Source: Hyphochytrium catenoides (Eukaryota > Sar > Hyphochytriomycetes > Hyphochytriales > Hyphochytriaceae). From it: a stretch of 46,988 nt of DNA. Location of the stretch: positions 1-46,988 of the forward strand of contig FLMG01001768.1 of assembly GCA_900088475.1 (NCBI GenBank), in the 5' to 3' direction. The position numbers were made by a program, and so were the translations under genes. A model generated the notes under the pieces. It did not search any database and was not told the DNA's origin. It saw only the letters and a program-made list of their open reading frames with translations. This document shows positions 11,764 through 22,586 of this stretch, piece after piece (position 1 is the first letter of the stretch; each line of letters starts with the position of its first letter).

Positions 11764-12946
11764 CTAGTTCTCCAATAGCATGTCCTTACGCGGCACTTCG
11801 GCTGGTTTCTGCTCAGGCCCCGCCTGCTCTTTTGTACTGCTGAAGCTGTCAACCCTGGAAAGAGTCATGGCACGGCCTATACCTGCCAACAGAGAAGTGC
11901 GAGAACCTCGTCGAGCAGGAAACAGTGACACCTTGATGTGCATGAACGGAAGAGAGGTAGGTCCAGAGGTTAGGGATAAAGAGGACTGTCCTGACAGGAA
12001 AACGAACATCGTGACTCACATCCTGGCTTGATGGAGCAAGTGCGTTTCCCAGGTGTTTTCTTGCTCCAGCGACCTCAAACTGCCAAATTTTGAGATGCGT
12101 TGAGTGGGACAAGAAAGTAGGGATGAGAAGAGAAACCGGAGAACTGCGACGAGAGACATCTTGACCAATACGTAAAAGATGGCACCACGATCAAATGGTG
12201 CTTTCTTACCGGTGCCTCAACTCTCTTCTTTCCTGGTTTTGCTGTCCAATTTTGCTCTGCCAATTGCGTGGCGTCAGTTTTCTCTTTCGCTGTGAGCGAC
12301 TGGTACGAACTCTTCCATTCGGCAGCGCTCGCGGTTCCACCAGGACCAAGCTGCAAACATAGAAACAACAGTGTTCCATCACTTCTTAGCGCAATGTATG
12401 AACAGAGATTCTTCAGAGCTCTCTTATACCTGGTACGTCGCAGCGTGTAATGGGGCATTATTTGCCTCCTAGAAGATGTGAAAGTGAGGTTTAGCGAGTG
12501 CTTGCAGGATGAAAGGATTCGCGAAGGATGGATTAGAAGGGAATGAACTAAGAAGAGAGGGTATACGTGCTACAATAGAAGAGGAACGGCTGTAGGTTAC
12601 ATGAGAAGCTATTACCTCCTTCCGGCTGACGAAGCGCACATCCTCCTCGAAGTGCTTTTTCCCCTTCGAGTAGTCTAGAGTTTTCGCTCCATCGCTGGGC
12701 ATGAAGCCGTCTTCCGTGGGCGCTATACCCTAAAGAGAAGGTTATGGCCTGTCAAATGGTTGGCTTGTCTTGGAAAGATTGAATGAGGACTGATACCGTT
12801 TGCATGGCTGCAGGGCTCTCATAGTGCCTCCTGCGATAGTTCTTAGGCACTACTCCGCCCCAGTCAGCCTCAGGATGGTCAGGGTCTACTTTAGGATTAA
12901 GATGCGGTATGGGCTCGGGCAGTCGAGAATGCGAACCATCGGACAT
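11764..12946 (-). CDS. Unrecognised 223-residue protein, six exons
   Basis: I do not recognise the family. Exons: 12946-12797, 12729-12616, 12468-12430, 12350-12210, 12079-12020, 11931-11764; all junctions are GT-AG and phase 0, an unusually uniform pattern. The chosen start reads MSDGSHSRLPEPIPHLNP. The first exon carries HPEADWGGVVPKNYRRRHYE, the most family-like stretch. Later exons carry LDYSKGKKHFEEDVRFVSRK and WKSSYQSLTAKEKTD. There is no signal peptide or membrane segment; composition is charged with scattered Tyr, Trp and Gly. Upstream frames stay open: residues reading HDLGPGANLAAR (about 13133-13200), then a segment from about 13030, could add N-terminal exons, so the true start may lie further right. 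Followed on the same strand, across 852 bases, by the BSD-domain gene. Confidence 0.6.
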
Positions 12947-13798
12947 TTTGCCAGCCCTTGAAGCTAAGCTCGTACTTTCTTTCCCTGCTGGTGCTGAAGC
13001 GCCGTTCAGGTCGTGATGCAACGCGAGATCCTACCTCCTTGACCGTCAGAGGACTCAGTCTGTCGGATGCTCCCTCAGTGTGACGAGTGGCTAATGGATG
13101 GATGGAGCTCCGTAGAGGTACTGGGCAACTCACGCGGGCGGCGAGGTTGGCGCCAGGGCCGAGGTCATGAGAGACATCAGCGGCTTGAAGAACTGGGACA
13201 GGTGTCAAAGGTGTTCAAGGTGACCATACTTGGGTTAGCTGGATAGAGTAACCAGATTAGCTGGTATTACCTTCCTCATAAGAAAATAGTTCTATAAACA
13301 ATAATGGGTCGGGGTGCTTGATGGACCCGCCCAAGAAACTCTGAAACGGACAGACAGTGACAGCCGCTAACAGCTATGATCTAGTCATCAGAAGGCTTGA
13401 TGGCGTGAGGCTGTGAGCCGGTGTTGACATGCAGTTGCTCTGATGGCCCGACCATCCTCGGCCTTCGCTCTCTCTAACCAACGACAGTGCTTTCTTTCTC
13501 TCTTTAAGATCATTGCCAAGAATCAGAGGTCCAAGATACTTTGGCCGGATAGACGATGGAAGCTCTATTTGGTAAGTGTATGCTGTATCAGGTGCGCAGG
13601 ACTCAACTAAATGCAAAACTGAAGAGGTCGTGGCCTAGCAAAGAAGCCCTTGTGCACGAGAAAGTTCTCTCATTACATAGTAAAAATAATAAAAAAGATT
13701 TGATATAAAGAAGATAAGAAGGTCCTGGTGCCGCTAGTACCAGGTGAGGAGTATGTACAACGTAGATGAACAAGAAGAACGGGACCGTTTTGCCCAAC
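12947..13798. other. Gap between two minus-strand genes, possible unplaced 5' exon
   Basis: The stretch holds the 3' flank of the BSD-domain gene and the 5' region of the unrecognised gene. On the minus strand, about 13200-13133 ends at a good GTGAGT donor and would splice in phase to a segment at about 13030 that runs into the annotated first exon. That suggests an extra coding or 5' untranslated exon. No ATG could be placed for it. Nothing else gene-like is visible between 13210 and 13798. Confidence 0.4.
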
Positions 13799-15862
13799 CT
13801 AGTCCCACGAAGACCAATCCTCCTGCGCACAGAGAAGACGATAATGTCAATCTCTTCCACCTCATACGGTTGCCTTTCTGTAGACAATTGAAACTTACCT
13901 CCTGACCATCCTTCTTCGCAGCCGGGGGCGCTGTAGTTATTGCAGGCGGCAATTCATTGGCGTTTGAAACCCCGCTCACTGTCGTCGCCAGAGTCAAGAC
14001 GTTAGGAGGAGGTGAGAGTGGAACCTCATCTCCCCAATTGTCATCATCTTTTATCATGCTTGGCTGCTGCGGAGCAGCTAAGGTTGGAGGTAGATTAAGA
14101 GAAGGCTTAGCGAGAGAGTCCTCGGGGTTTTGAGATATCTCTGAGGAAGGTGGTGCATCGTCAAGTTTATCCCAAGAGCCGTCGCTGCCGCCACTGTACT
14201 GATCTTTAACGACATGGGATACAACCCCCAGGTGAGCGTCCTCACTAGGAGCCACCTCCGCCACCGGCTCTGCCGTTAGCCAGTTAATACCGTCAAAGGG
14301 GGCCACAGCATTCCAATGTGTGTGTGAACGTACCTTTGACAGGAGAGACGGCAGACGGCTGTTCCGTCTCATCGTCATCATCGTCCCATCCCAAGTCCTC
14401 ATCATCCTCATACTGCAGAGCTAAGGCAAGAGAACGTCGTCAGTGGTGCATGAGTCACAAAACTGAGGACTACGAATAACCTTCAAAGCATTAAGAATTT
14501 AGACGGTGCTTTCAATCGTTCGAGGCAGGAATAAAGGGGTCACTTCAGGTCATACCAGGGGCAAGAATCCGTCGTTTCGTCTCTTCATCGGTAAACACTT
14601 GATACCGATAGAAGTATCTGTCCCAAAAGAGATCGCTGGATACTTCATTCGGGACTACCGAGGCGGATAGAACGCGGGCCGAGAGATAGAGACAGATGAA
14701 TAGAAGGAGTGAGGATAAGGGGAAGACGCCAAGAGGATACGAGGGCGGTGGGTTCACAGAGTGAGGACTCGCAGCGCTAACAGGCGTTAGAAAAGGCATC
14801 TTACCTAGCTCGCCATACATCCTTGCTACTGTAGGGTAGCTAGCTAAGACTAAGTGCTGGTTCTCCAACTGAAGGTCCCGGTCCACATTGCTCTGCCACA
14901 CCTACGCCCACGAGAGAAGATCAGCGGGGCAAGCGCCTCCACTCAATGTTGAAGGTTACCTTGAAAGCATCATCCTCTGAGGGGTTTACGATGTAAGTTG
15001 CATAGTCCGCCTGTAGCGCTTCTAACTTCAAGTCCACAGGTGCTTTGTTGTCTCTAGACCAAAATGCGGGGTGAGAATATTGCCTTAGAATGTATGACCG
15101 ATCAGAAGGATCATACTTAGCGGGTGACCCGTCAGCCTCGAAGAGCCTCGCCTGGGATAGCATCTCTGATGCACTAAAAATAGAAGGTAGAAAGAGAATG
15201 CGGTGTAAGGCCCAGGTTTGTTTGAAGAGCAGCAGCAGGAGGCCGTACTCACGTCTTTTGCATTGTCTGAAGGTGAGCGCCGACGGAGTCAATCCCTACG
15301 CCAAAGAAAGACAAAGAGCGAAGTCCTCCAGCAGATGTCTTTTCTTCTTCGCCACTTGCACCAGCACCAGCGTTGGATGGAGATGCAACTGTTCCCAAAC
15401 TCTGCTGGACAATAGGACCAACGTTCTCTTCAACCTTCACAGCCACAGTTTTTACCTCCTAAACCGTCAACGTTAGCCTCTGCACCTGAGAGCTGCGGGC
15501 AGAAGCTTACCTTCTGCACTGTATCTGTGAACTCAGCCAGATCGTGGCTCAGAACCTCTATTGCAGCAGTAGACTAGCGGAATGGCCGTCAGTGGCGATA
15601 CTTACAATATTTCTGGGAGGTGAACGACTACCTTCTCTTTAAGGGCTCCCACAAGGGAAGACAGCCCCCATGATGAGCCCCACCCAGAGGACCCACCGCC
15701 GACAGCCTCGCTTGGTTTGCTATCCATGTCATCCACCTGCAAGTCAATCAAGAATCCTACTCCTCAGTAATCTTGACATCAAGAAGAATGCAACTCATTG
15801 AAGATACGACATACCGCCTTGTCCCCTAAGTCTTCCTGCTTCCACATCTCTTCGTCCGCCAT
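13799..15862 (-). CDS. BSDC1: BSD domain-containing protein (BSDC1-like)
   Basis: Member of the BSD-domain proteins typified by BSDC1, whose molecular role is poorly defined. Exons: 15862-15815, 15736-15632, 15573-15511, 15455-15253, 15173-14960, 14901-14805, 14654-14556, 14420-14334, 14269-13899, 13822-13799; 436 residues. The N-terminus has a Gly/Ser/Trp segment, GWGSSWGLSSLVGALKEK, then AIEVLSHDLAEFTDTVQ, both typical of the family. The BSD motif lies at residues about 244-277: VPNEVSSDLFWDRYFYRYQV, with the FW and YFY residues intact. The C-terminal half is acidic and disordered (YEDDEDLGWDDDDETEQ). The final eight-codon exon gives EDWSSWD and the stop, an acidic Trp motif like those ending related proteins. 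The small terminal exon and the 14269 boundary are the least sure. Confidence 0.85.
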
Positions 15863-16446
15863 CCCGCCGACCGTGGACACGCGCTATTCTGAGACCAACG
15901 AACGAAGATAGCCTTCTGACGTGATAGCGTTGAGCTCACCCAGTCGAACAATGCGGCCTATGATCTTCTTTGTCTACCCTAGCAACTATCCTTATGAAGG
16001 CAATGTATGCTGACAAGCTAGAAGCAAACCCACTGCAGCTTCACTAGCTGAGGCTTGACCTAGAGTGCGTTCACAAGCAGGAAAGTTCTTGCCTGGCCTG
16101 GGGTTCCCTGGAAGTAAGGCCTCACTTCGCCCTTGAAAGATGACTGCTTAACAATTTTTGCAGCTTTAGCCTACGAAACGTTTGGCACTCAGGGTTGGAG
16201 AGGGTGGTTACCTAACTCAAAATACAGAGGGGCTAGACCTTCCGTAGGGGTGAGAGGAGTCATGGACTTGGTACTCTTCTTCTCATCGCGCTCATTGTTT
16301 GGAGATTAAGGATGGATGATGATGGTGAGACGGGGAAATCTCTCTAAGGCCTTACTATTTAGCGGTGCTCTAAGGGTTAGTCTCTCTGTCAGTCCGTCAG
16401 TCGTCAGTCCATCTGTTCTTTTCGATATCAACATTTTAATGACAGC
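15863..16446. other. Region upstream of BSDC1-like gene, no gene seen
   Basis: It probably contains the promoter of the minus-strand BSD gene on its left side. Around 16379-16412 there is a short imperfect repeat of the unit gtcagtc/gtcagtcc directly before the transposase remnant. No coding exon is supported. Confidence 0.35.
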
Positions 16447-17320
16447 ATGCTGCAGATGGCAGAGCAGCACCACGACGATTGCCCGCGTCAATCAGTAATT
16501 GCTGTGCTGCAGCGACAGCAGACAGGAATGAATCGGGCTTCTTACCGCGATCACCACGCGAGTGAGGAAAAGGAGGCACCACGGACAGCTCCTGCTGCAG
16601 CAGCTGGTGGCAGTGGTGGTGATGGCCACAACTTTCCCTTCGTCGATTGCAACAACTATATATGGAACGAGTTCTTTGTGGAAGATGAAGAGGAAGACAT
16701 GATGCTCAACGCTCTGTGGAATGACCTGAACAGGCGATGGCAGAGCAGCACCACGACGATCGCCTGCGTCAATCAGTATTATAGTGCAGCGACACCACCG
16801 GTAATTGCTGTGCTGCAGGGACAGCAGACAGGAATGAATCGGGCTTCTTACCGCGATCACCACACGAGTGAGGAAAAGGAGGCACCACGGACAGCTCCTG
16901 CTGCAGCAGCTGGTGGCAGTGGTGGTGGTGGTCACAACATTCCCTTCGTCGATAGCAACAACTATATATGGAACGAGTTCTTTGTGGAAGATGAAGAGGA
17001 AGATCTGATGCTGAATGCTTTGTGGAATGACCTGAACAGGAAGCGTCAGGAACGGGGCCACGGCGGGTCTGAGAATGGGAACAGGAGAGCACACGTTAGC
17101 CGGGACCATCTTCCGAGCTCATGAACAGATCCTACGGGACCACTTTGGAGATGAGAAGACAGGCACTGATCCTATTGTTCCGAAAGAGAAGTTCCGACGA
17201 CGCCTCCGCTCATTACGACCGCCACCGATTTTATCGTGAAAGTGTCTGGATATACTTCGCCACGCAGACGAGCTAGTCCGCTGCGCCGCGATGATACGAA
17301 TCTCAGAGACGAAGACCCGG
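16447..17320 (+). pseudogene. Decayed PIF/Harbinger-like transposase fragment
   Basis: An open frame from 16447 to 17124 encodes an acidic N-terminal region, NNYIWNEFFVEDEEEDMML then LNALWNDLNR, present twice because of a tandem DNA duplication. It ends in GNRRAHVSRDHLP; after a shift to another frame near 17110-17126 the sequence continues AHEQILRDHFGDEKTG and VPKEKFRRRLR, a pattern of PIF/Harbinger-type transposases of algae and other protists. After a further stop, another frame gives DILRHADELVRCAA at about 17250. No DDE catalytic core is found downstream. With at least two frame breaks and a truncated 3' end, this is a relic. The element class is inferred from motif pattern only; no terminal inverted repeats were found. 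Confidence 0.6.
16455..17040. repeat. Tandem duplication, about 280-305 bp unit
   Basis: Copy 1 spans about 16455-16734 and copy 2 about 16736-17040. The copies begin at gatggcagagcagcacc (16455 and 16736, offset 281). Copy 2 gains about 25 bases (tattatagtgcagcgacaccaccg at about 16777), so later positions are offset by 306. They are otherwise very similar, which suggests a recent event. The start of copy 2 is read in a different frame from copy 1, and the insertion brings the shared part back into register. Confidence 0.92.
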
Positions 17321-18900
17321 GATCTGATTAGTTCTCATCTTCCGTTGGGGTCCAGGACTTGCCTTTCCCCATATCGCTTCACTTATCATTCCGCAGGAAG
17401 ATGGTATAACGTGATGTCAGTCTGCGTCTGCTCGAATAGGAGACTAGCGCCATCACGACGAGTGCAGACGACACTAGCTAAATAGCCTGCCACCGCAAGC
17501 AGCAGTAACCCAGAGCGGCGGCGGCGAGCAGCGTTGGTTTGTGATCTTGATACCACAGGCTTAGATCCTACAGCAGCTCTGGTTCTATGTTAGTTGGAGA
17601 GTAGCCAAGCAATTAGCTGTCTTCTATCTGTTGAAAGCTTTGACCTGCCCTGTTGATGACATGCATGCATGTAGAGATAGTCGCTGAAGCTTGCTCTGTT
17701 TCCCCATGTTATCGAAAGAGATAGGGAGCTCTCTGAATCCTCTTCATCGTGAAGTAGGAAGGGATTCGACCCGAAGAGCTACTTCACGGTGAAGAGGTCC
17801 TCGGACATCTTAGAGCTATCATGCGTTTCTACTTCCCTGTTTGCAGAGAAGCGGAAGCCTGAGGATAGGCAGGCTCCAAATAAAGCCGCTAACAAATACA
17901 GCGCAAATTCCTTGACGGACCTAGCCGAGCTTCTCTTGAGAGGATGGGGACGTTACCTCGTGGAAGGATTCCTGCTGGGAGACGAAACCTGGGTTAGCCA
18001 CTCACATACCTCGCCTATACGCGATGGCGACTGTGTCAGTAGAACCTGAGCGTGTTCCCAGTCTTTCACCTTGCTCAAGATGCACAAGCGATCGGAGTTA
18101 GGTAAGGGTTTCTTCACACCTCTCCTCCCCGATGGACCACGCCTGCCTTGACTACAGAGCGCTCCACTCGACATTATCTTTGACAGATAGCATCAAGAGA
18201 CTTGCAGGATTGCTGCTGACCTCCGGTCTAGTGCTTGGTCCAGCGGAGCTCTGCTTACGACGATCATCTGATGTTCTCTTTGCGAGAAAACGCTTCCGCT
18301 TTATTGAATGAGCTATGTTTGTCTCAATCTGAGCGCTCTGCGACAGTTCAGACAGACTTCAATGAGGAAAAGAAGTCGGATAGTACATTGGTTGACTGAA
18401 GGCAAAGGTGTATTATAAGAGGATGCACATCAAAGCAGCTCATGAGATTGGATAATAATCTGCAGACATCCAATATATCTGCTTCTAGAGAAGGATATGA
18501 AGAGGCAGAAATCAATATGTAGAGATCTCAGACAAAGAGACCCGTGGACGAGAAAGACCTGGAAGCAAATGGCAAAGAGCGCTGTACCCAGTCTGGCAAC
18601 GGGTGAATCCCTGTGTACAACCTCTCAAGAAGTGACCGGACGAGAGAGTCAAGAGCTACTACTAGGGAACCTGGCATCGTAGAGCCAAGTAGTCAACGAG
18701 AAGACTTCTCAGCAGAGACGAGAATCATGTTTACTAAGCCAAGAGACGGACGCACGTCAAGTCGAAAGAGCGTTGCGATGAACAGGGCGGTACAGCACAC
18801 CGACGATAGGCATTCTTGAGCTTAAAGAGTTTAGCTGCTAAGTGGCGTCCGAGTTGTTCCCTACATTGTCCGCAAAGCCTAGCACCTTGTTGGACTTGGT
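17321..18900. other. Gene-poor interval
   Basis: No family-like protein, RNA gene or large repeat was recognised apart from the hairpin at 17739-17797. Short open frames at 17789-18049, 18497-18682 and 18613-18819 have no domain-like character and are probably chance. Confidence 0.45.
17739..17797. repeat. Hairpin-forming inverted repeat
   Basis: The left arm, cctcttcatcgtgaagtag (17739-17757), and the right arm, ctacttcacggtgaagagg (17779-17797), are reverse complements with one mismatch in 19, around a 21-base loop. Each arm also contains its own short palindrome (cttcacggtgaag). It could be a foldback, a processed RNA hairpin or a recombination relic. Confidence 0.8.
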
Positions 18901-18949
18901 CACAGAGAAGCTCTTACTTTGTAGGTAGAGAGCGATGTAGGGTCAAATG

Positions 18950-19530
18950 TCACGGCTTCTCTTCTCTCTTTTGATGATGATCAAGGTTCATCTTGAGACG
19001 ACTTGTCAGGGAGACAAGAAGAGAGAGTGAGTTTGTCAGCGCTGATTCCTCATCATGCCGCACGGAATGCTTCCTGGCAACTGTGGAATGTTTGAGGAGG
19101 GAAAGGTGGACCTGGGTGGACCTGATGGCTGATGCCTGGCACGCACTGGGACTCGTTTGGCTGATGGGAAGAGTGCAAAAGGCATTGCCGTTGGGGATGA
19201 GAAAAATCTTTGGCTGCTTGGGCTGCTTCTTTGAGCTCTTCTTTGGTGTAACACTGACGACCGCTAACGTCCCTATAAGCCCTTTGTTCCTTGTTATTAT
19301 ATATGTGAGGTGTAGGAAGCCAAGCCTCGGACGAAGAGCAGCTGGGGTTCGAGAGGATCTGATCATTGTCGTGAGGTCCATGCGTTGCTCTGTGTTCTCT
19401 CACAGCCCGCAGGTGGACGCTGAAAAGCTCTGTGCTCAGTGCATGGAAGGGCTTCCAACGGAAGAGTAGCAACAGGAATGAACAGGGCCCAAAAGCTTCC
19501 TAGCAATTTCATAGTTTGCTCCCCTTTCTT
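18950..19530 (-). other. Unresolved candidate for a small secreted protein
   Basis: On the minus strand an ATG at about 19514 opens MKLLGSFWALFIPVATLPLE, a fair signal-peptide pattern (Lys, hydrophobic core, then ALPC). A second frame at about 19265-19185 reads YRDVSGRQCYTKEELKEAAQ, which looks coding and helical. No splice pair joins the two convincingly in phase, and later frames are low in information. It may be a small secreted Cys-containing protein or a chance combination. A plus-strand frame at 18993-19469 overlaps it and has no better claim. Confidence 0.2.
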
Positions 19531-19657
19531 ACTCCGGAGTGCTTCTGAAAACCAGGTGGTTCGATCTGTGACAGGTTCTCTGTTAAGCAAGGAAGGCAAG
19601 ATTCAACTTGTATCCAGATCCATCTCCGCATTCTCCCATATCCAAGGGTGTTAGACT

Positions 19658-21091
19658 ATGAGTGCGGCCACGGGACCGGTTGATGTCTCTCTCGAGCAGC
19701 ATAATCGGCAAGTGTGGCTGGTAAAGGTGCCGGTAAGGAAGCTGACAGATCTACAAATTCATTGCTCTCCATGGCACTCATGTTACCCTTGTTCCTTGAC
19801 GGCTCCTCTCCGTGCAGCAACGGCTGGCACAGGCATGGAAGGATAGTAGAGGTGAGCTGCTCCTTGCAGTCTACCCTGGAGGATAGTCTAACCTTCATCT
19901 TCCTCCTTTGACCTCCAGTCCTTGAGCAGGGGGATCTCGATTTGGGGAGCGTCACCTTCCTTCCTAGTTCCGGTGGACCCACACCCAAACGCCAGGTATC
20001 CATCTGACCATATCCTTAATCGCTTCTACCACGGTCTTGGGCAGTGGCTGGACCACCGCTCTGACCTGACCGTCTAAGATTGCTGACATAGAGTCCCATG
20101 CATCTTCCTCCCCAGTGCATAGTTCGCGTTAACACGGACCACTTTGAGAAGAATGATATACCTCCAGAGTACAAGCTAGACTTTGCTCCCCCAGCCCAAC
20201 CCACCCGTGTGTTCTCACATGATGACACGGGCAGAGTGGCCTTGGAGGGAGTCGTGAAAGAGACAGGGAACCTGACCCCTGCCGTCGGTTTAGAGTATAG
20301 GAAGCTTCTTAGAGAGAGGATGATCACCTCTGTCAATTCCGGAAGGTAGGCCTGCGCACTTTTCCTCGTCTGCGCTCTCGCATTCACTACGGCCTTGGGT
20401 TAGTTTCCTTAGTCAGCTGAGCCGCTCTGTGCCGTACTATCTGTGCATTCCTGTCTCTACACGACACCTCTTTGCAATGGTCTCTAACCCGTTCCCTTCC
20501 CATTCGATCACTCTCCTATGTTGATGGAATGGCCGTGGACTCACGTTAGGACGGTGACGGCTTTGGACGAGCTCCCGCGCTATACTAAAGACTCCAGACC
20601 TCAAGGAACCTTCAAGATCGAGAAGATGGAAGAAGAGGTACGCATTCTCTCTCTTGCACCGATGGACTTATTGCTCAAATTCATTGTTCGCTCTGCTCCT
20701 TTGCAGGAAGAGAAGCCTATCGTTCCGATGGCTGCCAAGGGTGCCAGAATGACTGAGGTAAGTCTAGTTGGATCTTCGCTGTGACCCCGGGATCTCAAGT
20801 TGCATCTTCTATTAACAACAGGATGAGCTAAAGACAGCACTCTTCCACCTATTCGAGGAGAAGGAGTTCTGGTCATTGAAGGAGCTCAATGCCCAGATTC
20901 GGCAACCAGAGGTACGTCTGCTAGAGGACACCCATGGTGACGGGCGAGAAGCTCATGGTCTCTTTGTGCAGGGTCATCTCAAGAAGGTACTCAAGGAAAT
21001 CTGCGTGTATCACCGCAGTGGGCCGAACAAGAACAACTATGAGCTTAAGCCGCAGTACAAGGAGGCGTCATCGGTGCCAGCCCAGAGCTGA
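19658..21091 (+). CDS. GTF2F2: Transcription initiation factor IIF subunit beta
   Basis: Small subunit of TFIIF (RAP30), which binds RNA polymerase II and recruits it to the preinitiation complex in the nucleus. Eight exons: 19658-19732, 19818-19851, 19919-19995, 20116-20345, 20550-20637, 20707-20757, 20822-20911, 20972-21091; 254 residues, the usual size. The N-terminus reads LEQHNRQVWLVKVP, the dimerisation-domain start, followed after a short exon by RLAQAWKDS. The central part has VFSHDDTGRVALEGVV and LTPAVGLEYRKLLRER. The C-terminal winged helix covers residues about 186-245 with LFEEKEFWSLKELNAQIRQP and VYHRSGPNKNNYELKP, highly conserved in the family. Every junction is GT-AG and in phase. 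Convergent with the PCMT gene, 230 bases apart. Confidence 0.95.
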
Positions 21092-21321
21092 TAAACTATA
21101 TTGACATAGCTAATTTAATACTTTGTACATAGTATCCCCGCGTCTTGGAGCTAGCTGTTGCGTGCTCGCTTCCCTCTTACGCCACGCCAAATCACCTTCG
21201 ATGTCAACGAAGGGTCGGGCGATGCTGCATTCTAGTCAGTCAACCAGAGGAACCTCTGATATTATATATTGGTGTACCGGCTCCCCGGCCCATTCTGCTC
21301 TTGCCCTCTTGAGGTTGCCTG

Positions 21322-22586
21322 TCATCGAGCTCGACGGTTTAGCTCCGTGAACCTCTTGAACAGCGGCCCTGCCACTTCGTCATGGAAGAGCTCCTCTCTC
21401 TTGGGCTTTCTGCCCATTTTCTCGCTGAAACTCTCCTCCCACTCTTTGAGCTTACATCTAACGTCTGCCAGTTCCTGAGCTGGCGTCATTACGGTTAGTG
21501 AGTCCTTCAAAGGTTGGCATAGCACTCGCATGATGACGGTTCTCTGAGGGCTGTCCTGTTCGCTTGTGACGGGTTTGTCAAACTGTGCACGGTATAGAGA
21601 GGGCAAGGGACCAGACCAGTCAGTCCATGGTGATTCGAACACCTTCTTGAGACGGCCTTCTCCCGCCAGAAACCTACAGAAAAAGAAAGAAAGTGCCTCA
21701 CACCTGTAAGAGTTCCTGCTCGCCTTGACTTGGCCCAACAGGAGCAATAATTCTACCTCCGGGCTTCAGATGAGGCAGTAGCCACTCCAAGAGTGACTCT
21801 TCATGTTCCTCCGCCGCTCCAACATGAATGCAGTCGAAAGGGCCACCAAGAGAATCCAGGTCCACTCTCTTTCCCTCTCCTTTCCTCACCAAAAGGCCCT
21901 CCCAGGAACTCCAGGGTCGCCCAAGAGATACCAAGTTCTTCTGTGTCAGTTCACAGAGCTCATCTGTGATGTCTACACCGACGACGAGCCCATCCATGGC
22001 TTTTCTCGGAGACTCTAGATCTTCTTCCGGCACATTAAGTGGCTCCATCCCTTGCTCCGCGCCAAAGATCATCTCCGCCATAACTGCAGTCAGATAGCCT
22101 GAACCGCAGCCAATGTCAAGAGCCTTACTTCCTGGTCGTAAGTGCATGGCAAGAGGATTCATCACTTGCGCATGATGTTGAGGAGTGGATATTGTGGCTC
22201 CTCGGTACAGCGGCAAAGGCTTGTTCTCGTAGGCCTCATCCTTATGCTTAGAGATAACAAAGTGCTTACGATCACACGCACGAAAGGCTGTCGCCAGCCT
22301 CTTATTGTCGATCAGCTTGAATTTGACTAGCTTGTCCACCAGCTCTTCATGGGTCTTTGAGGTCAGACCCCATCCTTGGTTGACGCTAGAAAGAAAGGAG
22401 AGCACTTTAGCCATCAAAGACCCCGACAGAACAGTGAACGACACATACTGACCTTAGTAGAAGGTCTTCCGACAAACAACCAGTATGGAGAACACTGGCT
22501 GATAGGTGGCGCGCACCCCAAGAACCTGGAAGAGGCGCACAACTGCTGAGAAAACCTCTGTACACCGCCGGTCTACAGATTGCCAT
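21322..22586 (-). CDS. PCMT1: Protein-L-isoaspartate O-methyltransferase with presequence and tail
   Basis: SAM-dependent repair enzyme that methylates isoaspartyl residues in aged proteins. Exons: 22586-22453, 22385-21702, 21673-21322; 389 residues against about 230 for the human enzyme. The first exon (44 residues, Arg/Ser/Ala-rich, few acidic residues) resembles an organellar presequence. The catalytic part starts at SVNQGWGLTSKTHEELVDKL and has ATISTPQHHAQVM (108-120) and SAM motif I DIGCGSGY (135-142). A loop of about 25 extra residues (EPLNVPEEDLESPRKA) precedes VVGVDI. GPFDCIHVGAA and LKPGGRIIAPVG match later motifs. After the fold a helical tail reads LKEWEESFSEKMGRKPKREE, then ends in RRAR. 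The second intron uses donor GT at 21701, keeping phase. Divergent from ASCC3. Confidence 0.93.

Noticed and set aside
17756-17775. T-arm-like gggattcgaccc inside the hairpin region
   Set aside because: The surrounding sequence folds as the simple 19-base hairpin and not as a cloverleaf.
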